A stretch of 50,956 bases of DNA from an uncultured Bacteroidales bacterium (GCA_900319035.1 ONMU01000007.1:1-50956), one strand, 5' to 3'; numbered from the stretch's first letter, positions 24,702 through 34,510 are shown. A program made the numbers and translations. Notes: generated from the letters alone by a model not told the origin.

Positions 24702-24740
24702 TTATTTTGCAACTACCAAATAGTAGTTTTTCTTAGCCAC
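24702..24740 (-). pseudogene. Second, orphan copy of the tyrS 3' end
   Basis: Downstream of the tyrS stop, in another frame, the minus strand reads [12 protein letters not shown] and a stop codon. The live gene ends [10 protein letters not shown]. Of ten aligned codons, five differ synonymously and one changes Arg to Lys. It looks like the tail of a previous tyrS allele. Confidence 0.8.
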
Positions 24741-24752
24741 AAGGGCACGATT

Positions 24753-24784
24753 AACTATTATCTCGCCACAACGAGATAATAGTT
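24753..24784. repeat. 13-bp inverted repeat spanning the tyrS stop codon
   Basis: AACTATTATCTCG (24753-24765), CCACAA loop, CGAGATAATAGTT (24772-24784). One arm is the last coding codons; the other contains the stop and following bases. It may act as an mRNA 3'-end hairpin. Confidence 0.8.
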
Positions 24785-26053
24785 TTTCTTTCCTTTTTGG
24801 AAAAGAAGGTACTTTCCGTTGAGCAGATTTGCATCCGTCAGCGGGGTCTGCGGATCGGTCAGTTTTTCTTTATTCAAACTGAATCCGTTCGCCTGAATCA
24901 TCTTACGTGCTTCGCCTTTGGAGGGGAAGATATTCGTGCGCTCGGCCAACAGATCCAACGGACCGATACCTGCCTTGAGTTCAGCCATCGGAATCTCGTA
25001 CTGCTCTACGCCGTTGAAGATATCGAGGAACGTAGCCTCGTCTAACGCGCGCAACGCGTCCGCGGTCGTGTTTCCGAATAATATATTGGATGCCTCCACA
25101 GCAGCATTGTAGTCCGCCTCGCTGTGTACCATACAGGTCACCTCTTTAGCCAGACGTTTCTGAAGCACGCGCAGATGAGGTGCCTCTTCGTGTTCTTTGA
25201 TGAGTGCCTCAATCTCTTCGCGGCTGAGGCTCGTGAAGATCTTGATGTAACGTTTGGCATCATCGTCGGAGACGTTCATCCAGAACTGGAAGAACTTATA
25301 CGGACTCGTGTATTTCTTGCTCAACCACACATTGCCGGATTCGGTCTTGCCGAACTTACCGCCGTCGGCTTTGGTGATCAGCGGACAGGTGAGGGCGAAA
25401 GCGGTCTTGCCGTTCATCTTACGCATCAACTCGATACCCGTGGTGATGTTACCCCACTGATCCGAACCGCCCATTTGAAGCAAGCAGTTCTTATGCTCGT
25501 TCAGATAGACGAAGTCGTAGCCCTGCAACAACTGGTAGGTGAACTCGGTGAAGGACATACCTTGGCTGAACTCACCGTTGAAGCGTTTCTTTACGGAGTC
25601 TTTCGCCATCATGTAGTTGACGGTGATGAGTTTGCCGATGTCGCGCGTGAAATTGATAAAGGTGTAGTCCTTCATCCAATCGTAGTTATTGACTAACTCC
25701 GCAGCGTTGGGCGCATCGCTGTTAAAATCGAGGAAATGCTCCAACTGCTCGCGGATACAAGCTACGTTATGACGCAGGATCTCCTCGGTCAGCAGGTTAC
25801 GCTCCGCCGATTTGCCCGAAGGGTCACCGATCATACCGGTAGCACCTCCGATGAGGGCGATAGGTTTATGACCGCAAGCCTGCAGATGACGCAGCATCAT
25901 GATGCCACACAGGTGACCGATATGCAGACTGTCCGCTGTCGGGTCAATGCCTACATAGGCGGTCGTTACTTCTTTATTCAACTGTTCTTCCGTGCCGGGC
26001 ATGATATCCTGCAACATGCCTCTCCAGCGCAGTTCTTCTACAAAATTCTTCAT
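24758..26053 (-). CDS. tyrS: Tyrosyl-tRNA synthetase
   Basis: This 431-residue class I synthetase charges tRNA-Tyr. It has the HIGH motif HIGHLCG (near residue 42), the tyrosine-binding [12 protein letters not shown], the KMSKS equivalent KFGKTESGN, and a C-terminal S4 domain ([15 protein letters not shown]). It follows ruvB by 22 nt in a probable ABC ATPase-ruvB-tyrS operon. A second copy of its 3' end lies just downstream. Confidence 0.97.
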   Translation of the reverse strand: MKNFVEELRWRGMLQDIMPGTEEQLNKEVTTAYVGIDPTADSLHIGHLCGIMMLRHLQACGHKPIALIGGATGMIGDPSGKSAERNLLTEEILRHNVACIREQLEHFLDFNSDAPNAAELVNNYDWMKDYTFINFTRDIGKLITVNYMMAKDSVKKRFNGEFSQGMSFTEFTYQLLQGYDFVYLNEHKNCLLQMGGSDQWGNITTGIELMRKMNGKTAFALTCPLITKADGGKFGKTESGNVWLSKKYTSPYKFFQFWMNVSDDDAKRYIKIFTSLSREEIEALIKEHEEAPHLRVLQKRLAKEVTCMVHSEADYNAAVEASNILFGNTTADALRALDEATFLDIFNGVEQYEIPMAELKAGIGPLDLLAERTNIFPSKGEARKMIQANGFSLNKEKLTDPQTPLTDANLLNGKYLLFQKGKKNYYLVVAR

Positions 26054-26075
26054 ATGATCTGTAATTATTTATTTC

Positions 26076-27092
26076 TTAAAACATAGATTGCTGTCCGTCG
26101 GGACTAAGGATCGTCTTGCCGAGGTGCTTGTACGCCAGTTCGGTAGCTTCGCGGCCTCGTGGTGTACGTTTGATGAAGCCCTCTTTGATGAGGTACGGCT
26201 CGTAAACATCCTCGATAGTACCGGCATCTTCGCCCATAGCGGTAGCGATGGTGTTGAGTCCGACCGGTCCGCCGCGGAACTTATCGATGATGGTGGTGAG
26301 CAGTTTGTTGTCGATCTGGTCGAGACCGAAGGTATCAATATTAAGCGCTTCCAACGCATATTTGGCGATCTCTAAATCGATGGCTCCATTGCCCTTTACC
26401 TGCGCGAAATCGCGCACACGACGCAGCAGGGCGTTGGCTATACGGGGCGTACCACGTGACCGACGGGCGATCTCACCTGCCGCTTTCTCGTTGATCTCCA
26501 CGCCTAAGAGACGTGCCGAACGTTTGACGATACCGGCGAGGATGTCGGCATCGTAGTACTCCAAATGGCAGTTGATACCAAAACGCGCACGTAGCGGGCT
26601 TGTCAACAATCCGCTACGGGTAGTAGCACCGATGAGGGTGAAGTGATTGAGGTCGATCTGAATAGTGCGTGCCGAAGGACCTTTGTCGATCATGATGTCG
26701 ATGCGATAGTCCTCCATCGCCGAATAGAGGTACTCCTCTACGATCGGACTCAGACGATGGATCTCATCGATGAAAAGGACATCGTTGGGTTCCAGGCTTG
26801 TGAGTAGTCCTGCCAAATCACCGGGTTTGTCCAATACGGGACCCGAAGTCACTTTGAACCCGACGCCGAGTTCGTTGGCGATGATGTTGCTGAGGGTCGT
26901 CTTACCGAGTCCCGGAGGACCGAAAAGCAACACGTGGTCAAGACTTTCGCCGCGCAGTTTCGCTGCCTCGACGAAGATCTTGAGGTTCGATGTGACCTTG
27001 CTCTGTCCGGCAAAATCGGCAAAGCATAAAGGACGCAGGGCATTGTCCTGCTCTTTCTCGGTCATCTGGTTTCTTATATCAAATTCTGCCAT
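26076..27092 (-). CDS. ruvB: Holliday junction branch-migration helicase RuvB
   Basis: This 338-residue AAA+ motor acts with RuvA and RuvC. It shows Walker [10 protein letters not shown], Walker [11 protein letters not shown], sensor GATTRSGLL and a C-terminal winged-helix domain ([28 protein letters not shown]). The ATG at 27092 (MAEFDIRNQ) is preferred to the upstream TTG at 27098. It begins 2 nt after the ABC ATPase stop. Confidence 0.97.
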   Translation of the reverse strand: MAEFDIRNQMTEKEQDNALRPLCFADFAGQSKVTSNLKIFVEAAKLRGESLDHVLLFGPPGLGKTTLSNIIANELGVGFKVTSGPVLDKPGDLAGLLTSLEPNDVLFIDEIHRLSPIVEEYLYSAMEDYRIDIMIDKGPSARTIQIDLNHFTLIGATTRSGLLTSPLRARFGINCHLEYYDADILAGIVKRSARLLGVEINEKAAGEIARRSRGTPRIANALLRRVRDFAQVKGNGAIDLEIAKYALEALNIDTFGLDQIDNKLLTTIIDKFRGGPVGLNTIATAMGEDAGTIEDVYEPYLIKEGFIKRTPRGREATELAYKHLGKTILSPDGQQSMF

Positions 27093-27094
27093 AA

Positions 27095-27748
27095 TCAACT
27101 GTTTAATGTTGCAGACCGGAACAGTGTCTCCAAGTCTTCAATCTCTGTAAAAAGCCGGTCGGCTTTGATCTGTCCGTGGTCCAGAATAACGACTCGGTCG
27201 CACATCTCACGTACCTCCTGCATGATGTGCGTGGAGAGGATGACGGTGCGTTCCTTGCCCAAATCGCGGATGAGGGCGCGTATCTCGACCAGTTGGTTCG
27301 GATCCAGACCCGTGGTGGGTTCGTCTAAGATGAGTAACTGCGGGTCTCCGAGCAGAGCTTGAGCAAGCCCCACACGCTGACGGTAACCTTTGCTCAACTC
27401 GCGGATGTGTTTGTGCTTCTCCGGCGTGAGACCGACCAGTTCAATGAGCTCCTTGGTCATTTGACTCTTGACATTGGACATTTTTGCCATGAACTCGAGG
27501 TACTCCGCCACGTACATCTCTTCGTAAAGCGGATTATTCTCCGGCAGGTATCCGATGCGAGGAGGTACCGAGACGGTACCTTTATCGGCGCTCCAAAGAC
27601 CAATCAGGATCTTCATCAGCGTCGATTTACCGGCTCCATTGGGACCCAACAAACCCACCACTTGACCTTGCGGAATAGCCAGTGACACGTCGCGCAAAAC
27701 CTGCTGCGAACCGAACGATTTACATATATGTTCTATCTGAACAGCCAT
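27095..27748 (-). CDS. ABC transporter ATP-binding protein (GldA-like)
   Basis: This 217-residue ATPase has Walker [10 protein letters not shown], the Q-loop, the signature LSKGYRQR and Walker [33 protein letters not shown] resembles GldA of gliding Bacteroidota, but the protein is shorter than GldA and no permease gene is adjacent, so the cargo is unknown. The start is the ATG at 27748, because the promoter -7 element covers the upstream TTG at 27760. Residues about 88-98 (around MSNVKSQM) are encoded by four 7-bp words (27453-27480), an apparent in-frame insertion before the conserved ELVGLTPEK helix. Confidence 0.88.
   Translation of the reverse strand: MAVQIEHICKSFGSQQVLRDVSLAIPQGQVVGLLGPNGAGKSTLMKILIGLWSADKGTVSVPPRIGYLPENNPLYEEMYVAEYLEFMAKMSNVKSQMTKELIELVGLTPEKHKHIRELSKGYRQRVGLAQALLGDPQLLILDEPTTGLDPNQLVEIRALIRDLGKERTVILSTHIMQEVREMCDRVVILDHGQIKADRLFTEIEDLETLFRSATLNS
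27453..27480. repeat. In-frame heptamer repeat inside ABC ATPase gene
   Basis: Four consecutive 7-bp words, TTGGTCA, TTTGACT, CTTGACA, TTGGACA, encode the VKSQMTK region. Confidence 0.75.
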
Positions 27749-27757
27749 AATCGGTTG

Positions 27758-27789
27758 CAAAGGTACTGCTTTTTTTTGACATACGCAAA
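27758..27789 (-). promoter_or_regulatory. Promoter of the ABC ATPase-ruvB-tyrS operon
   Basis: Minus strand TTTG (27786-27789), a 20-nt spacer, TACCTTTG (27758-27765). The predicted transcript starts almost at the ATG at 27748, so it is nearly leaderless. Confidence 0.8.
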
Positions 27790-27818
27790 AAAAATCGCCC
27801 CGAAGAGCGATTTTTTTT
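27789..27818 (-). terminator. Terminator of efflux operon 1
   Basis: AAAATCGC and GCGATTTT form the stem, and A and T runs lie on both sides. It begins inside the PII-like gene's stop region and lies next to the promoter of the ABC ATPase gene. Confidence 0.7.
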
Positions 27819-28110
27819 AAACTGTGGCTTCAATATTCCACACAAAAGCGCGTACACCGACTTCTTCGTTGCGCAAATCCAGTTTCTTGATGGACTCCAA
27901 CAAGGTCGGTAACTGTTCGTCTTCGACCACCGTGATGACGCATGAGTTCATCTCCGGCCAAGCGTGTGTACCACGGCGGGGTTCACCGCCGTTGGTACCA
28001 CGACCTTGTACTTGCTCAAAGAACGTAAAGCCCTTGATGCCTAAGACATCCAACATATATTCGACACGGCCTGTATTCGCCTGATTGAATACGATCATTA
28101 CACTCTTCAT
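27817..28110 (-). CDS. PII-like (GlnB/CutA-fold) small protein of the efflux operon
   Basis: This 97-residue protein has a pattern suggesting a ferredoxin-like PII fold: KSVMIVFNQANTGRVEYMLDVLGIKGFTFFEQVQG at the start and NSCVITVVEDEQLPTLLESIKKL in the second half. It is the last gene of the RND operon, 26 nt after the pump gene. Similar PII-like proteins linked to transporters can bind metals or nucleotides; a sensor role for the pump is inference. No uridylylation tyrosine loop is recognisable. Confidence 0.7.
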   Translation of the reverse strand: MKSVMIVFNQANTGRVEYMLDVLGIKGFTFFEQVQGRGTNGGEPRRGTHAWPEMNSCVITVVEDEQLPTLLESIKKLDLRNEEVGVRAFVWNIEATV

Positions 28111-28112
28111 GA

Positions 28113-28147
28113 GAATTAAAAATTAAAAATTATAAATTACGAATTTT
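28113..28147. repeat. Heptamer tandem repeat overlapping the RND gene end
   Basis: Five units (GAATTAA, AAATTAA, AAATTAT, AAATTAC, GAATTTT). The last two include the final codons and stop of the pump gene. Confidence 0.8.
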
Positions 28148-31100
28148 CCTTTTTCACCTTGAGATCCATGAAGATAAACTTCTTGCGGAGTGCTTCCTGT
28201 TTGTTGCGATCCCCATGTTTGGTCATCGAACCATAGAGCACGGGGACGATGAAAAGCGTGAGGAAGGTGGAGATCGTCAGACCGCCGATGACGACGATAC
28301 CGAGAGGCTGCCACATCTCTGCGCCTTCACCTTTGCTAACCGCCATCGGGATCATACCTAAGATGGTGGTGAAAGCCGTCATGAGCACAGGGCGCAGACG
28401 GGAGCGACCGGACATCTGGATAGCGTCATTGAGCGCATATCCGCGTTCGCGCATCAGGTTGATATAGTCCACGAGCACGATACCGTTCTTCACCACAATA
28501 CCGATCAGCAGTACGACACCGAGGGCACCCACCATATCGAGTGAACGACCTGCTATCCACAGGGCAATAACCACACCCGAGAGGGCGAAAGGCACGGAGA
28601 ACATGATGATCGCAGGCATACGAAGCGACTCGAACTGCGAAGCCATCACGATATAGACAAGCAGTACGATCAGGACAGCCAGCAGAACCATGTCTCTGAA
28701 GGTATCCTGTTGATCCTCATAACTACCGCCGAGGTGTACCGTATAACCGGTAGGCAGATCCAGCTGCGGCAAGACGTTTGCCTCTACCTGTTTAGCCAAT
28801 TCACCCAAAGAGGTGTTGTACGGAGTGACGCTGACGGTGACAATACGCTGACGTGCCTTACGCTCGATGGTAGGTGGTGCCCAGTATTCACCGATAGAAG
28901 CTACTTCGGAGAGTTTGACCTGTTTGCCGGTAGCCGTAGGAATAGTCATGTCCAGAACGGCGGAGATGGAGTTACGGTCTTTTTCCTGCAAACGAACCAC
29001 GATATCGTATTCCGATCCGTCTTCCTTGAGGTAGCCGCAAGCCATACCGGACACACGGTTTCGCAGGTAAGTGGAGATAGTAGCCGAACTGAGTCCGAGA
29101 CGCGATGCTTTCTCTTTGTCCACGGTGATCTTGATATCCGGACGGTCGTCCTGACGGCTGATCTTCACGTCACGGGCTCCAGGCAGCGTTGCGCTTAACT
29201 TACGGCACTGCTCTGCCAAAGAGGAGGTGAGGTCGAAATCGTAACCATAGATCTCAATATCCACCGAGTTATTACCCATACCGCCGTAACCGGAGGTAGT
29301 ACACTGGTACTCAATGACTTCCGGATGACGGCTCATCTCTTGACGGAGGGTCTCGGCTATCTGCCAAACGCTTTGATCACGTCTCCATTTCTTAGGCAGA
29401 CGGATCGTCATTTGGATCGTGTTGTTCATCGTGGAGGAGAACATAGCGGAGATAGTTGCCTCGTCGTTCGAACCGGCAGAGGTGTTGATCACCTCGATGC
29501 AAGGCACGAGTTCCAAGAAACGTGCCTCCATCTTGCGGGCAGTCTTGAGAGTCTCCTCAATACGCGTACCGCGTTGTAACTTGATGTTCACCGTCAGACG
29601 GGCATTGTCCTGTTCCTGCATGAAGTCCGTACCGATCTTGCCCATGAAGAAAGGCAGCATCGACACCACGAAGAACGCCAACAGAACGGTAAAGGTGATG
29701 AACTTGTTGTTCAGACACCAACCTAACATTTTGGCATACACCTCATCGATCTTATCCAACAGATGAACGACAGTACGGTCGTACCAACTCTTCTTACCTG
29801 CCTCATCTTCCACGAGGTTTCCGTTCTCATCCACATGCACTTTCTTTGCTTTGAGCAGCTTGGAGCAGAGCATCGGAGTCAGAGAGATAGCTACTGCGGT
29901 TGAGGTACAGCATACGATGGTGACAATCCATCCCAGTTCTTTGAACATGATACCTGCCATACCGGGCAGCATCGTCATCGGCACAAATACCGCTACGAGC
30001 ACAAGGGTCGTCGCGATGACGGATACCCACACCTCGTTGGTGGCATAGATAGATGCCTCATGCGGATCCTCGCCACGTTCGATATGTCGGGTGATATTCT
30101 CCAAGACCACAATCGCATCATCGACCACCATACCGATAGCGATAGTCAACGAACAGAGGGAGATGATGTTGATCGAAGAGTCAGCCAAACCGAGGTAGAT
30201 AAATGCCACAATGAGGGCAATAGGAATCGTGATACCGATGATGATGGTAGCACGCCATTTGCCGAGGAAGAAGAGTACCACGAGTACCACGAAGAGAAGG
30301 GCATAACCGATGGACTCCTCCAACGAATTGATGGAGTTTTGGATGTTCTCCGAGCTCTCGAAGATCTCCTCGATCTTCACGTCGGCAGGTAACTGTTTCT
30401 GTATCTTTGCCAATTCCTTCTTGATGTCACGGCAGACCTTCACGGTGTTGGCACCCGTCTGTTTGGAAACCACCAGACGGACAGACTCGCGTCCGTTGGT
30501 CTTCTCATCCAGCGTCAGATCCTTGATGGTATCTTTCACCGTCGCGATGTCGCGGATGAAAACCTGCTGACCTTGCGGAGTCATCGCTACCATCAGGTTG
30601 CCGATCTCGGAGGACTCCAAGTACTCCGAACGAACCTGCATCTGATATTGCTCCTGAGGCATCTTGATCGTACCCGAAGAGAGGTTGAGGTTATTCGCTG
30701 CCACTACGTTTCCGACCTGCTCCAACGTGATACCGTAGGCATCGAGTTTCTGCTGGTCGATATCGACATACACGTATCGGTCCGGCGAACCGGAGAGAGA
30801 GAGGTTACCGATACCGTCCACTTGGTTAAGCTGCGGGATGACCTCGTCATTGAGGATCTTATCCAGACCCGGGTAGGTCTCGTCTGCCGTGATGGAGTAC
30901 ATACATACCGGCATAGAGGATGTCGAGAGCTTGAAGATCATCGGCGTTCCGCAGTTGTCCGGCAGGTTGTTCTTGATCATATCGACAAACGAACGCACAT
31001 CATTCACTGCCTCGTCCATGTTCGAACCCCATTCCAGTTGAAGAGTGACCATGGAGAGATTATCCTTACTCTGCGATGTGATATGTTTCAGGTGATCTAC

Positions 31101-31319
31101 CGAGGTGAGGGCGTTCTCCATGTATTTGGTGACGTTCGTCTCGATCTCGGACGCGGACGCTCCCGGGTAAGTCGTCATCACCGTGATGTACGGAGGATCC
31201 ATCTCCGGGAACTGGTCAATCGGCAGTTTAAGGAAACTGTATATACCGATAATAATGACCGCAATGAAGATCAAGGCGGTAGTTACCGGTTTTTCAATCG
31301 CTGTTTTGTATATTGCCAT
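28137..31319 (-). CDS. RND efflux pump, inner-membrane permease (operon 1)
   Basis: This 1060-residue AcrB-type pump exports drugs or other amphiphiles using the proton gradient. It begins with the typical FLKLPIDQFPEMDPPYI sequence and has twelve predicted membrane helices in two halves. The proton-relay aspartates lie in IGMVVDDAIVVLENI. The second half has the related GIVVKNGIVLVDYI. The periplasmic insert 490-515 (VHVDENGNLVEDEAGKK) is a hydrophilic loop. The adaptor and outer-membrane genes are directly upstream. Substrate cannot be read from the sequence. Confidence 0.95.
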   Translation of the reverse strand: MAIYKTAIEKPVTTALIFIAVIIIGIYSFLKLPIDQFPEMDPPYITVMTTYPGASASEIETNVTKYMENALTSVDHLKHITSQSKDNLSMVTLQLEWGSNMDEAVNDVRSFVDMIKNNLPDNCGTPMIFKLSTSSMPVCMYSITADETYPGLDKILNDEVIPQLNQVDGIGNLSLSGSPDRYVYVDIDQQKLDAYGITLEQVGNVVAANNLNLSSGTIKMPQEQYQMQVRSEYLESSEIGNLMVAMTPQGQQVFIRDIATVKDTIKDLTLDEKTNGRESVRLVVSKQTGANTVKVCRDIKKELAKIQKQLPADVKIEEIFESSENIQNSINSLEESIGYALLFVVLVVLFFLGKWRATIIIGITIPIALIVAFIYLGLADSSINIISLCSLTIAIGMVVDDAIVVLENITRHIERGEDPHEASIYATNEVWVSVIATTLVLVAVFVPMTMLPGMAGIMFKELGWIVTIVCCTSTAVAISLTPMLCSKLLKAKKVHVDENGNLVEDEAGKKSWYDRTVVHLLDKIDEVYAKMLGWCLNNKFITFTVLLAFFVVSMLPFFMGKIGTDFMQEQDNARLTVNIKLQRGTRIEETLKTARKMEARFLELVPCIEVINTSAGSNDEATISAMFSSTMNNTIQMTIRLPKKWRRDQSVWQIAETLRQEMSRHPEVIEYQCTTSGYGGMGNNSVDIEIYGYDFDLTSSLAEQCRKLSATLPGARDVKISRQDDRPDIKITVDKEKASRLGLSSATISTYLRNRVSGMACGYLKEDGSEYDIVVRLQEKDRNSISAVLDMTIPTATGKQVKLSEVASIGEYWAPPTIERKARQRIVTVSVTPYNTSLGELAKQVEANVLPQLDLPTGYTVHLGGSYEDQQDTFRDMVLLAVLIVLLVYIVMASQFESLRMPAIIMFSVPFALSGVVIALWIAGRSLDMVGALGVVLLIGIVVKNGIVLVDYINLMRERGYALNDAIQMSGRSRLRPVLMTAFTTILGMIPMAVSKGEGAEMWQPLGIVVIGGLTISTFLTLFIVPVLYGSMTKHGDRNKQEALRKKFIFMDLKVKKENS

Positions 31320-31320
31320 A

Positions 31321-31353
31321 AATTCAATGATTAATGATCAATGATTAATGAAT
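31321..31353. repeat. Heptamer tandem repeat (TGATTAA type)
   Basis: AATTCAA, TGATTAA, TGATCAA, TGATTAA, TGAAT between the adaptor and pump genes. A second set (ATTCATT, ATTCATT, ATTAATT, ATTCTTT, 31384-31411) overlaps the end of the adaptor gene. Confidence 0.85.
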
Positions 31354-31402
31354 ATTTTTTTGCAGCTAACCCGACTGCGAGATATTCATTATTCATTATT
31401 AA

Positions 31403-32410
31403 TTATTCTTTCACTACATTGATTTTCACGCCGTCCACAAGTTTGTGCTGACCGGTGGTGACGAGTTCTACGCCGTCAATGATCTCCGGTGCAATGATCT
31501 CGATGTTCTGATCGAAACGCTGACCGAGGGTCACAGCTACACGCTTAGCATATCCGTTCTCGTTGAGGAAGACATAACGGTCGTTCGCTCCAACGAGTTT
31601 CTCCACTGCCTGATAAGGAGCTACGATAGCTTTCTCCTTGCCCAAACCGATCTGGGTCGTTACATACATACCCGGACGCAACAGTTGACTGCCGTTCGGA
31701 ATGACGATCTTGCATTGGAAAGTGTGACTCGACGGATCGATGGTCGGGTACACGATCTCCACGGTAGCGGGGAAGATCTTATCGGGATAGATTTCCGAAG
31801 TGAGGGTCAGTTTCATCCCCTCTTTGAGTTTCGGGAAGTAGTTCTCCGGAATAGCAATCAGCGCTTTGAGACGGTCAAGCTGGGTGAGTACCAAGATCGG
31901 CTGACCTCCGTAGAGCTCGCCGTCCTCGTAGTTCTTAGCAGCAATAACGCCGCTGAACGGAGCCTTATAATACGTGTTTGTCTCAATAAACTCCAACTGC
32001 TCTTTCGTGGCGTTGTATTGCGTAGTGAGTTGATCCAACTGTTGCTGGGTAGCCGAACCGGTCTTGAGCAGCATCTCCACACGTTTCTTCTCGGTCTCTA
32101 AGTTAGCCAAGTTGATCTTGGTGGTCTTGTACTGCGTCTGATCCATGTTCACCAACGCCTGACCTTTGGACACTTTGTTGCCCACTTCCACGAAAATATG
32201 CTCGATAGTACCTGTGAGCGACGGAGCTACATTGAGAGTGACGTAGCCTTGGAGGTTCGTGGAGACGCTGATCACACGCTCAATCTCCTGCGCCTTGAGA
32301 ACGGTGGTGCGTACTTGTTCTACGCGCTCCTCTTTCTCTTCTGTGGTTTCTTTCTTGCCGCAAGCTACAAATGCCAAAGCGGCGAGTGAATAAATTAAAA
32401 TCTTTTTCAT
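31403..32410 (-). CDS. Membrane fusion protein of RND efflux operon 1
   Basis: This 335-residue periplasmic adaptor is anchored as a lipoprotein (signal ending at Cys17, AFVAC). The order is a barrel-sandwich hybrid, an alpha-hairpin coiled coil (about 85-145: TKINLANLETEKKRVEML), and beta-barrel domains (HTFQCKIVIPNGSQLLRPGMYV). It links the pump encoded downstream to the TolC-like factor encoded upstream. Confidence 0.95.
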   Translation of the reverse strand: MKKILIYSLAALAFVACGKKETTEEKEERVEQVRTTVLKAQEIERVISVSTNLQGYVTLNVAPSLTGTIEHIFVEVGNKVSKGQALVNMDQTQYKTTKINLANLETEKKRVEMLLKTGSATQQQLDQLTTQYNATKEQLEFIETNTYYKAPFSGVIAAKNYEDGELYGGQPILVLTQLDRLKALIAIPENYFPKLKEGMKLTLTSEIYPDKIFPATVEIVYPTIDPSSHTFQCKIVIPNGSQLLRPGMYVTTQIGLGKEKAIVAPYQAVEKLVGANDRYVFLNENGYAKRVAVTLGQRFDQNIEIIAPEIIDGVELVTTGQHKLVDGVKINVVKE

Positions 32411-32419
32411 ATAATATTT

Positions 32420-32447
32420 AATTCTTAATTTTTAATTTTTATTTATT
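32420..32447. repeat. Heptamer tandem repeat (AATTTTT type)
   Basis: AATTCTT, AATTTTT, AATTTTT, ATTTATT between the TolC-like and adaptor genes, reaching into the TolC-like gene's last codons. Confidence 0.75.
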
Positions 32448-33782
32448 GAGGAACTCTTCCAACTCGGATTGCGCATTGATCAGACTCAACATAGCCTGCA
32501 CGTAGGTCGATTGTGCGCTGATGAGGTCATTCGAAGCGTTGGTCAACTCCAAGTTCGATGCGGCACCCCATTTGAATTTCTCGGTGGTGGAATGGAACAC
32601 ACGTTGCGTCACCTCTATATTCTCCTTCTCATTGAGATAGGTCTCATACGCATTGGAGAGATTAAAACAAAGCTGACGATACTGGATCTCTAAATTATCC
32701 GTGGTCTCGGAGAGGGTGTTTTTAGCCTCCTCCAAAGCGATCTTCTTCTCTACTATGCCTGCTGCACGTTTTCCGGATGACCAAAGCGGCATTTTTACAC
32801 TCACTTGTATTACATTCGGCGGAGTCATACGCATTCCTCCTTCGCCGTAGTACTGCTGGTTCGTGTAGTTATATCCTACACCGATGGTCGGTCCGTATGC
32901 CCAGCTTGCCATGTGTACATTCTTCTTGGCGAGCTCCACTTGTTTGGCGAGAAGCTGGTAGTTGAGGTTGTTCTCCACGGCGAAATTCTCACCCAAAAGA
33001 TTCAGCACGCGTTCCGGTGAAAGGACTTCATCGATGCTCTCGGTTAATGTCAACTCCGTTTCAGCCGGTACATCTAACAGCACTTTGAGGCTGTTGGTCG
33101 CCAATTCGATATTTCGTTTCTGTACGTTGATGGAGTTTTTGAGAGTATTCACACGCACATGGATTTGGTCGGCGGTGGTCTGCTCGGCAGCTCCGGCCTC
33201 TACCGCATTGCGGGTAATGGTCTCCAAATGCTCGATATTATTCAAACTCGAATCCAGCAAATTAGAGATACTACGCAGAGCCAGAACGGATACATAGCTG
33301 CTCAGAATACTGCTTCGAAGTTCGCTTTCCGATTTCTCCAGAGCGATCTTTTTCATGTCAATCGCTACGTTGTTGAGCAGAACGCCTACGATCGCTTGTC
33401 CGTTAAGACCTACAGATGCCGTCACGCCAAGGGCTCCTACATTAGGCATGTTAATCTCAATCGGCATGCCGCCCATACCCAATGTGGCGCTATATCCTAA
33501 ATAATCACTGTAGCTATACGTACCATCTACCTGAGGTAACATCGAAGCAATCGTCTGCCAGCGGGCTGCGTAGGCTTCCTGTACTGCTAAGGAGGCATTC
33601 TTCAGCGTGCGGTTCTGCTTTACCGCGTAGTCCTGCGCCTCTTTGAGCGACAGGCTCAATGTTTTCGGCGCCCCGTCTTTGTAGATTTGGGAACCTTTTG
33701 TGGCCGCCATAACATGGTCTTCTGCCTGTACCGCTGTACTCATCGCGAGTATCGCGGCAATCATTAAAATCAATTTTCTCAT
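32439..33782 (-). CDS. TolC-like outer-membrane efflux protein (operon 1)
   Basis: This 447-residue protein has a cleavable signal peptide (about 1-20, TAVQA) and two OEP repeats forming the alpha-helical tunnel and barrel (for example LKEAQDYAVKQNRTLKNASLAVQEAYAARW, and KAAGIVEKKIALEEAKNTLSE). There is no lipobox cysteine, unlike the factor of operon 2. It is the first structural gene after tetR, with only 5 nt between them. Confidence 0.93.
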   Translation of the reverse strand: MRKLILMIAAILAMSTAVQAEDHVMAATKGSQIYKDGAPKTLSLSLKEAQDYAVKQNRTLKNASLAVQEAYAARWQTIASMLPQVDGTYSYSDYLGYSATLGMGGMPIEINMPNVGALGVTASVGLNGQAIVGVLLNNVAIDMKKIALEKSESELRSSILSSYVSVLALRSISNLLDSSLNNIEHLETITRNAVEAGAAEQTTADQIHVRVNTLKNSINVQKRNIELATNSLKVLLDVPAETELTLTESIDEVLSPERVLNLLGENFAVENNLNYQLLAKQVELAKKNVHMASWAYGPTIGVGYNYTNQQYYGEGGMRMTPPNVIQVSVKMPLWSSGKRAAGIVEKKIALEEAKNTLSETTDNLEIQYRQLCFNLSNAYETYLNEKENIEVTQRVFHSTTEKFKWGAASNLELTNASNDLISAQSTYVQAMLSLINAQSELEEFLNK

Positions 33783-33787
33783 ATATC

Positions 33788-34402
33788 TTATTTATTATTT
33801 CCTTCCATCAAATATAGTGCCAAACCTTCTTCGGAGAGAATACCGCGAACGAGAATGTCCATCGCCGTATGTCCGAGTTGGTGCATGTTATGAAGCGCCT
33901 CGATCTCCTCGAAGTCACGGATAGCGCTATTATGTATGCGAGCAAAAATAAGTGCCGTTAATTCTATATTAAGGTTCGCGCGCACGAGACCCTGCTCCAC
34001 ACCCTGCTCGATATACTGCGCCAAGTACCGCTTGTGGATCTCAAAACACTCTGCCTGAAAATCCGCAAACTGACGAGGGTAGTATTTCTTGAGGTCATAG
34101 ACCAACTGAGGTACACGGCGCACGTCGTTCTTCTCTGCCGCCTGCCGTTTGATAAACAGCTTCACGATCTGCCGAAAATCATTCAACTTCAGCAGCTCCT
34201 CCATCTTCGTGCTCATGTACTTCAGGTTAGCCTGTAACATCTGCTCAATCAGCTCATCCTTTGACGCAAAATAGACGTAGAACGTCTTCTTCGACATCCC
34301 TAATTCACGACAAATATCGTCAATGGAAACACTGCGAATACCAAGGCGGAAGAATAACTCGCCTGCAGTCTTGATAATATTACATCTCTGGTCGTCTGAC
34401 AT
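33788..34402 (-). CDS. TetR family transcriptional regulator
   Basis: This 204-residue repressor-type protein has an N-terminal helix-turn-helix (GIRSVSIDDICRELGMSKKTFYVYFASKDELI, about residues 20-51). The helical ligand-binding domain that follows is weakly conserved. It is the first gene of efflux operon 1 and probably represses its own promoter (34423-34454). Confidence 0.94.
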   Translation of the reverse strand: MSDDQRCNIIKTAGELFFRLGIRSVSIDDICRELGMSKKTFYVYFASKDELIEQMLQANLKYMSTKMEELLKLNDFRQIVKLFIKRQAAEKNDVRRVPQLVYDLKKYYPRQFADFQAECFEIHKRYLAQYIEQGVEQGLVRANLNIELTALIFARIHNSAIRDFEEIEALHNMHQLGHTAMDILVRGILSEEGLALYLMEGNNK

Positions 34403-34422
34403 AATTCATTCAAATGCGGGTA

Positions 34423-34454
34423 CAAAAGTACTACAAAAAAATGAATTACGCAAA
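34423..34454 (-). promoter_or_regulatory. Promoter of efflux operon 1
   Basis: Minus strand TTTG (34451-34454), a 20-nt spacer, TACTTTTG (34423-34430): an exact Bacteroidota promoter 21 nt before the tetR start. Confidence 0.8.
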
Positions 34455-34510
34455 TTTTCAGGAAACTTTTTTCACTTTTATAGTTTCCTTGTAAAGTCGA
34501 CTTTGCAATT

